Shown here: piece after piece, positions 61,696 to 64,000 of the stretch
Position numbering within the stretch: the first letter of the stretch is position 1
How the letters are laid out: each line of letters starts with the position of its first letter
Source: Kastovskya adunca ATA6-11-RM4
Lineage (GTDB): Bacteria; Cyanobacteriota; Cyanobacteriia; Cyanobacteriales; Coleofasciculaceae
Direction: 5' to 3'
Assembly: GCA_019359445.1 (NCBI GenBank)
Contig: JAHHHJ010000026.1
Span: 26,542-90,541 of the forward strand
DNA: 64,000 bases
Translations under genes and position numbers: made by a program
The notes under the pieces: generated by a model
What the model saw: only the letters and a program-made list of their open reading frames with translations
What the model was told of the DNA's origin: nothing
Databases searched by the model: none

Positions 61696-61745
61696 AAAAA
61701 AGACATCCCAGTCAGGATTGTGTCGCTGACTGGGATGTCTTTTTT
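61696..61745. terminator. Strong bidirectional intrinsic terminator
   Basis: AAAAAA, then a 14-bp perfect stem GACATCCCAGTCAG (61702-61715) / CTGACTGGGATGTC (61726-61739), 10-base loop, then TTTTTT. It ends both the ABC1-kinase transcript and the tRNA-Glu transcript on the opposite strand. Confidence 0.9.
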
Positions 61746-61747
61746 AA

Positions 61748-61820
61748 TACCCCCAAGGGAATTCGAATCCCTGTCGCCTCCGTGAAAGGGAGGTGTCCTA
61801 GGCCTCTAGACGATGGGGGC
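61748..61820 (-). tRNA. tRNA-Glu (anticodon TTC)
   Basis: The minus strand gives a full 73-base cloverleaf: acceptor GCCCCCA / TGGGGGT with a terminal G:U pair as in plastid and cyanobacterial tRNA-Glu, anticodon stem CCTCC / GGAGG around CTTTCAC (anticodon TTC), and T loop GGATTCGAATTCC. CCA is not encoded. In cyanobacteria Glu-tRNA-Glu is also the substrate for tetrapyrrole synthesis. A bidirectional terminator follows at 61696-61745. Confidence 0.96.
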
Positions 61821-61910
61821 TGGTGTTTCAGACCTTTATAACTATATCTGTTACTTTCTAAGCTGTCAACTACTTGAGCAAAATATTTTTTCTAGAGGAG
61901 AGCGAGAATA

Positions 61911-62456
61911 CTAGCGAATGCCTTTACGCCAATCGGCTAAGCGTTGCTGTGCCTTGGCATCCAAGGAATTGAACAAAAAGCGACCCGGAGGCTGTTTTTT
62001 CGGTCGGTGCTGACGAAGTGCCCGACGAGCAGTTGCTTCCACTTCAAACCCCAACTGTCGGGCTGACATCCATTCCGCACCATAGCCGATAACGGTGAGC
62101 TGCTGCGCTCGGTCTGAGGTGGCGACAATTAAGCGTTGAGCGGTGGGGTAAAAGGTTTTCCGGGATGCACAAAACCTTTCGATGTAGGTGTCTGCTGTCT
62201 CTCCAAAAGCCGTATAGCAAATCGAAACATGTACGGTGCAAACTTCGTAACAAGTAGGCTGATCTTGGTACTGGGCGTCAAATACAACCTCAGTCTTAAA
62301 GCCTTGAAGGGCACTATAATTTACCAAATCTTCAACCAGGTCACGGCGAGCTGCCTCTAACCCATGGCGATCGCGAGTTTTCTCTAGGTGAGGCAGCGTG
62401 CCAATAACGTTGTAGCCGTCAACTAGTAAGACAGCCTGTGGTGAAGAAGGGGGCAT
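61911..62456 (-). CDS. NYN-domain (YacP/Rae1-like) ribonuclease-like protein
   Basis: Codes for 181 residues. The NYN PIN-like core starts AVLLVDGYNVIGTLPHLEK and continues KTEVVFDAQYQDQP, FGETADTYIERF, LIVATSDRAQQLTVIGYGAEWMSARQL; the acidic residues of the metal site are present. A basic C-terminal tail (ALRQHRPKKQPPGRFLFNSLD) may bind RNA. Bacillus Rae1/YacP is a ribosome-associated endoribonuclease, so RNA cleavage is likely here too. The ATG at 62456 gives the expected start. It lies between tRNA-Glu and an ABC ATPase gene on the same strand. Confidence 0.88.
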   Translation of the reverse strand: MPPSSPQAVLLVDGYNVIGTLPHLEKTRDRHGLEAARRDLVEDLVNYSALQGFKTEVVFDAQYQDQPTCYEVCTVHVSICYTAFGETADTYIERFCASRKTFYPTAQRLIVATSDRAQQLTVIGYGAEWMSARQLGFEVEATARRALRQHRPKKQPPGRFLFNSLDAKAQQRLADWRKGIR

Positions 62457-62512
62457 TGTTCAAGGCCAAGATTTGAGGAACGGATTTCTTTGTCATTAAT
62501 CTTAACAGTAAC

Positions 62513-63202
62513 TCAATCTTGGTCTTGCATCAGTCGTTGCTTAAGGCGGGTAGGTTCGCCTTGGTCAACAACTCGCCCCTGTTCTAGTAAAAAAGCACCG
62601 TCGCAGAAGTCCAGCTCGTCTAAGCGATGCGTTACCCAAAGCGCCGTCAATCCCCGACTTTTGACTAAACGTCGCACCTGCGCCACCAAATCTAACTGGG
62701 TGTCGGGATCGAGTAGGGCAGTGGGTTCATCTAAAAGCAGGACTTCGCACTGACGCGCGATCGCACCTGCAATAGCAATCCGCTGTTTCTGACCGCCACT
62801 GAGGGCATAGATCGGGCGTCTTTGTAAGTTTAAAAGATTAACGGCGGTTAAGGCTTCTTCCACCCGCACCCGGACTTGGTTGGGAGAAAGCCGCTCTTCA
62901 ACCAACCCAAACGCTACGTCTGCTCCAACCGTGGGCATCACCAACTGATGGTCGGGATTTTGAAATACAAAGCCCAGATGCGGCGAGGTCTTGATTTCCC
63001 CCGACTGGGCTGGCAATAATCCCGCCAGCAATCGCAGCAACGTCGATTTCCCGCTCCCATTCGTTCCCAAAAGCATCCAAAATTCACCTTTAGGGACATT
63101 CAGAGAGCAGGATTGCAAAACGGCTGCGCCGTGCCGCCAGTTAAAGCACAAATCCTTGACTTCAATTCCATTGGCACGGGCATGGTTGGGAGTGATGCTC
63201 AT
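62513..63202 (-). CDS. ABC transporter ATPase, CbiO/ECF type
   Basis: Codes for 229 residues with Walker A GTNGSGKSTLLR, Q-loop GFVFQNPDHQLVMPTVGADVAFGLVEE, signature LSGGQKQRIAIAGA, Walker B VLLLDEPTALLD and switch His ALWVTHRLDEL. The segment QNPDHQL and the length are typical of ATPases of energy-coupling-factor (cobalt/biotin-type) systems. No T or S component is nearby, so its transporter partner lies elsewhere. It overlaps the upstream gene by 4 bases (ATGA). Confidence 0.9.
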   Translation of the reverse strand: MSITPNHARANGIEVKDLCFNWRHGAAVLQSCSLNVPKGEFWMLLGTNGSGKSTLLRLLAGLLPAQSGEIKTSPHLGFVFQNPDHQLVMPTVGADVAFGLVEERLSPNQVRVRVEEALTAVNLLNLQRRPIYALSGGQKQRIAIAGAIARQCEVLLLDEPTALLDPDTQLDLVAQVRRLVKSRGLTALWVTHRLDELDFCDGAFLLEQGRVVDQGEPTRLKQRLMQDQD

Positions 63203-63465
63203 TCTGTCAAGGCAAAGAAACCAGGCGGACGTCCGGAAGCAGCACTACCAGATTTCTGAGACATTTGCACCGCGCTGATTTGATCGCTAAGAATGCCGAT
63301 TTTTTTCTCAGTTTGGCGATCGCAGGTCAGTTCCAGCAACTGAGGATTACCTGACCGCATAGCGGTGGTGATTTCCTGATAAGTTGCTTGAGCCTCTTCC
63401 ACTGAATTGCGTTGTACAGAAAGGGGGATGGGCGTGTTTTTTAAAGTCAAGTCGATAGTGATCAT
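63199..63465 (-). CDS. Small conserved protein coupled to the CbiO-like ATPase
   Basis: Codes for 88 residues. The segment ITIDLTLKNTPIPLSVQRNSVEEAQATYQEI looks like two strands and a helix; the C terminus is Gly/Ser/Pro-rich. It resembles short cyanobacterial proteins placed beside ECF-type ATPase genes and, by eye, small beta-grasp-like binding units, but I cannot name the family. Translational coupling to the ATPase gene (4-base overlap) is strong evidence that the two are co-expressed. It is divergent from psbD across 410 bp. Confidence 0.75.
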   Translation of the reverse strand: MITIDLTLKNTPIPLSVQRNSVEEAQATYQEITTAMRSGNPQLLELTCDRQTEKKIGILSDQISAVQMSQKSGSAASGRPPGFFALTE

Positions 63466-63818
63466 GCAGTGTCAGCGTTCAGCGTCCTGTGATATCTGTA
63501 CTTTTATTATCTATCTCAGACAGAACTTAGTGTCCTGTTAAGACAGTCTTCAGTGCTGAGGGAGGAAACCCTGAGCAATTTCTGAGCAATTGTAGAGGTA
63601 TTCCCACAGGTGAAAACCCTATTGTGTCATTCCTGATCGCATACTGCCCATAAGTGCGGTTGCTTCTCGATCGACAGGGTTCAATTCTGAGAAAATTTTA
63701 ACTAATCTTAAATATTGAGGTGGAAAACTTGAAATCTTTCACATAATATAAGGATAGACCGTAAAGAAAAGTAAATTTCACTCACATTCCCAGTCATTTT
63801 CTGCTCGCTAAGTGCAGT

Positions 63819-63847
63819 TTGCTGTTGGAGTAGGTGAAGTTTACTAT
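63819..63847 (+). promoter_or_regulatory. Candidate sigma-70 promoter of psbD
   Basis: TTGCTG (63819-63824) and TACTAT (63842-63847) are separated by 17 bp, giving a predicted transcription start near 63854 and a short leader. The gap 63466-63875 shows no other gene or RNA. GGAG at 63864-63867 is the ribosome binding site, 8 bp before the start. Confidence 0.35.
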
Positions 63848-63875
63848 TGCCCTTATATATTTCGGAGAATTTGCT

Positions 63876-64000
63876 ATGACAATAGCAGTTGGACGCGCGC
63901 CAGCAGCCAGAGGATGGTTCGACACCCTGGACGACTGGCTCAAACGCGATCGCTTCGTCTTCGTAGGATGGAGCGGACTACTCCTGTTCCCCTGCGCCTA
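63876..64000 (+). CDS. psbD: Photosystem II D2 protein (partial, right edge)
   Basis: The first 41 residues start [20 protein letters not shown] and continue [19 protein letters not shown], the highly conserved D2 N terminus. D2 and D1 form the reaction-centre heterodimer of photosystem II in the thylakoid membrane, and D2 carries the QA quinone and one tyrosine (YD), all outside this part. The gene runs off the window. In most cyanobacteria psbC overlaps the psbD end, and is expected just outside. Confidence 0.97.
   Translation, partial: MTIAVGRAPAARGWFDTLDDWLKRDRFVFVGWSGLLLFPCA

Overview
The window is chromosomal DNA from a cyanobacterium, probably a filamentous one of the Microcoleus/Coleofasciculus/Oscillatoria type. 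The evidence is the very frequent HIP1 octamer GCGATCGC, the start of psbD at the right edge, a high-light-inducible protein with an RpaB-type HLR1 site, a stand-alone helical carotenoid protein, and many TPR, WD40, CHAT and caspase-like proteins. No genus can be fixed without a database search. Dispersed palindromes and purine-rich intergenic repeats fit a large, repeat-rich genome.

Layout. 1-2463: C-terminal part of a WD40 protein that is open at the left edge, then a CtpC-like S41 protease and a small conserved gene. 4239-6817: an EF-G-like gene broken by a TnpB-only IS200/IS605-type element; the middle third of the EF-G gene is gone. 7229-13061: TPR protein, two tandem MscS channels, a DUF2062 membrane protein and a helix-turn-helix protein. 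13362-21782: secreted subtilase, TPR-CHAT protein, frameshifted metacaspase-like gene and TPR protein, a cluster with a protease theme. 21923-27542: HetI-type phosphopantetheinyl transferase, phosphodiester glycosidase, aspS, helical carotenoid protein and small conserved genes. 27794-31485: a three-gene MacAB-like exporter. 31941-39444: TPR protein, response regulator, type IIA topoisomerase A subunit, PhzF protein, a truncated TauE gene, an importer ATPase and hli. 39510-43658: two adjacent hybrid histidine kinases. 43931-55211: gatB, argJ, exported and membrane proteins, a phosphatase, an orphan HicB, a Uma2 protein and alaS. 55212-57744: a gene-poor stretch holding a candidate structured RNA, a copper-chaperone-like protein and about 1.2 kb without genes. 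57745-64000: GAF histidine kinase, UbiB kinase, tRNA-Glu(TTC), NYN-domain protein, CbiO-like ATPase and psbD.

Three aminoacyl-tRNA genes (aspS, gatB, alaS) and tRNA-Glu lie here. AspS and GatB are linked in function if the AspRS is non-discriminating, which I cannot tell from sequence alone. The most unusual points are the multi-hairpin RNA candidate at 55496-55709 (possibly a solitary HEARO/IscB-type RNA), the TnpB insertion with loss of the EF-G centre, an in-frame palindrome inside the subtilase gene, and the interrupted metacaspase-like gene beside a CHAT protease.
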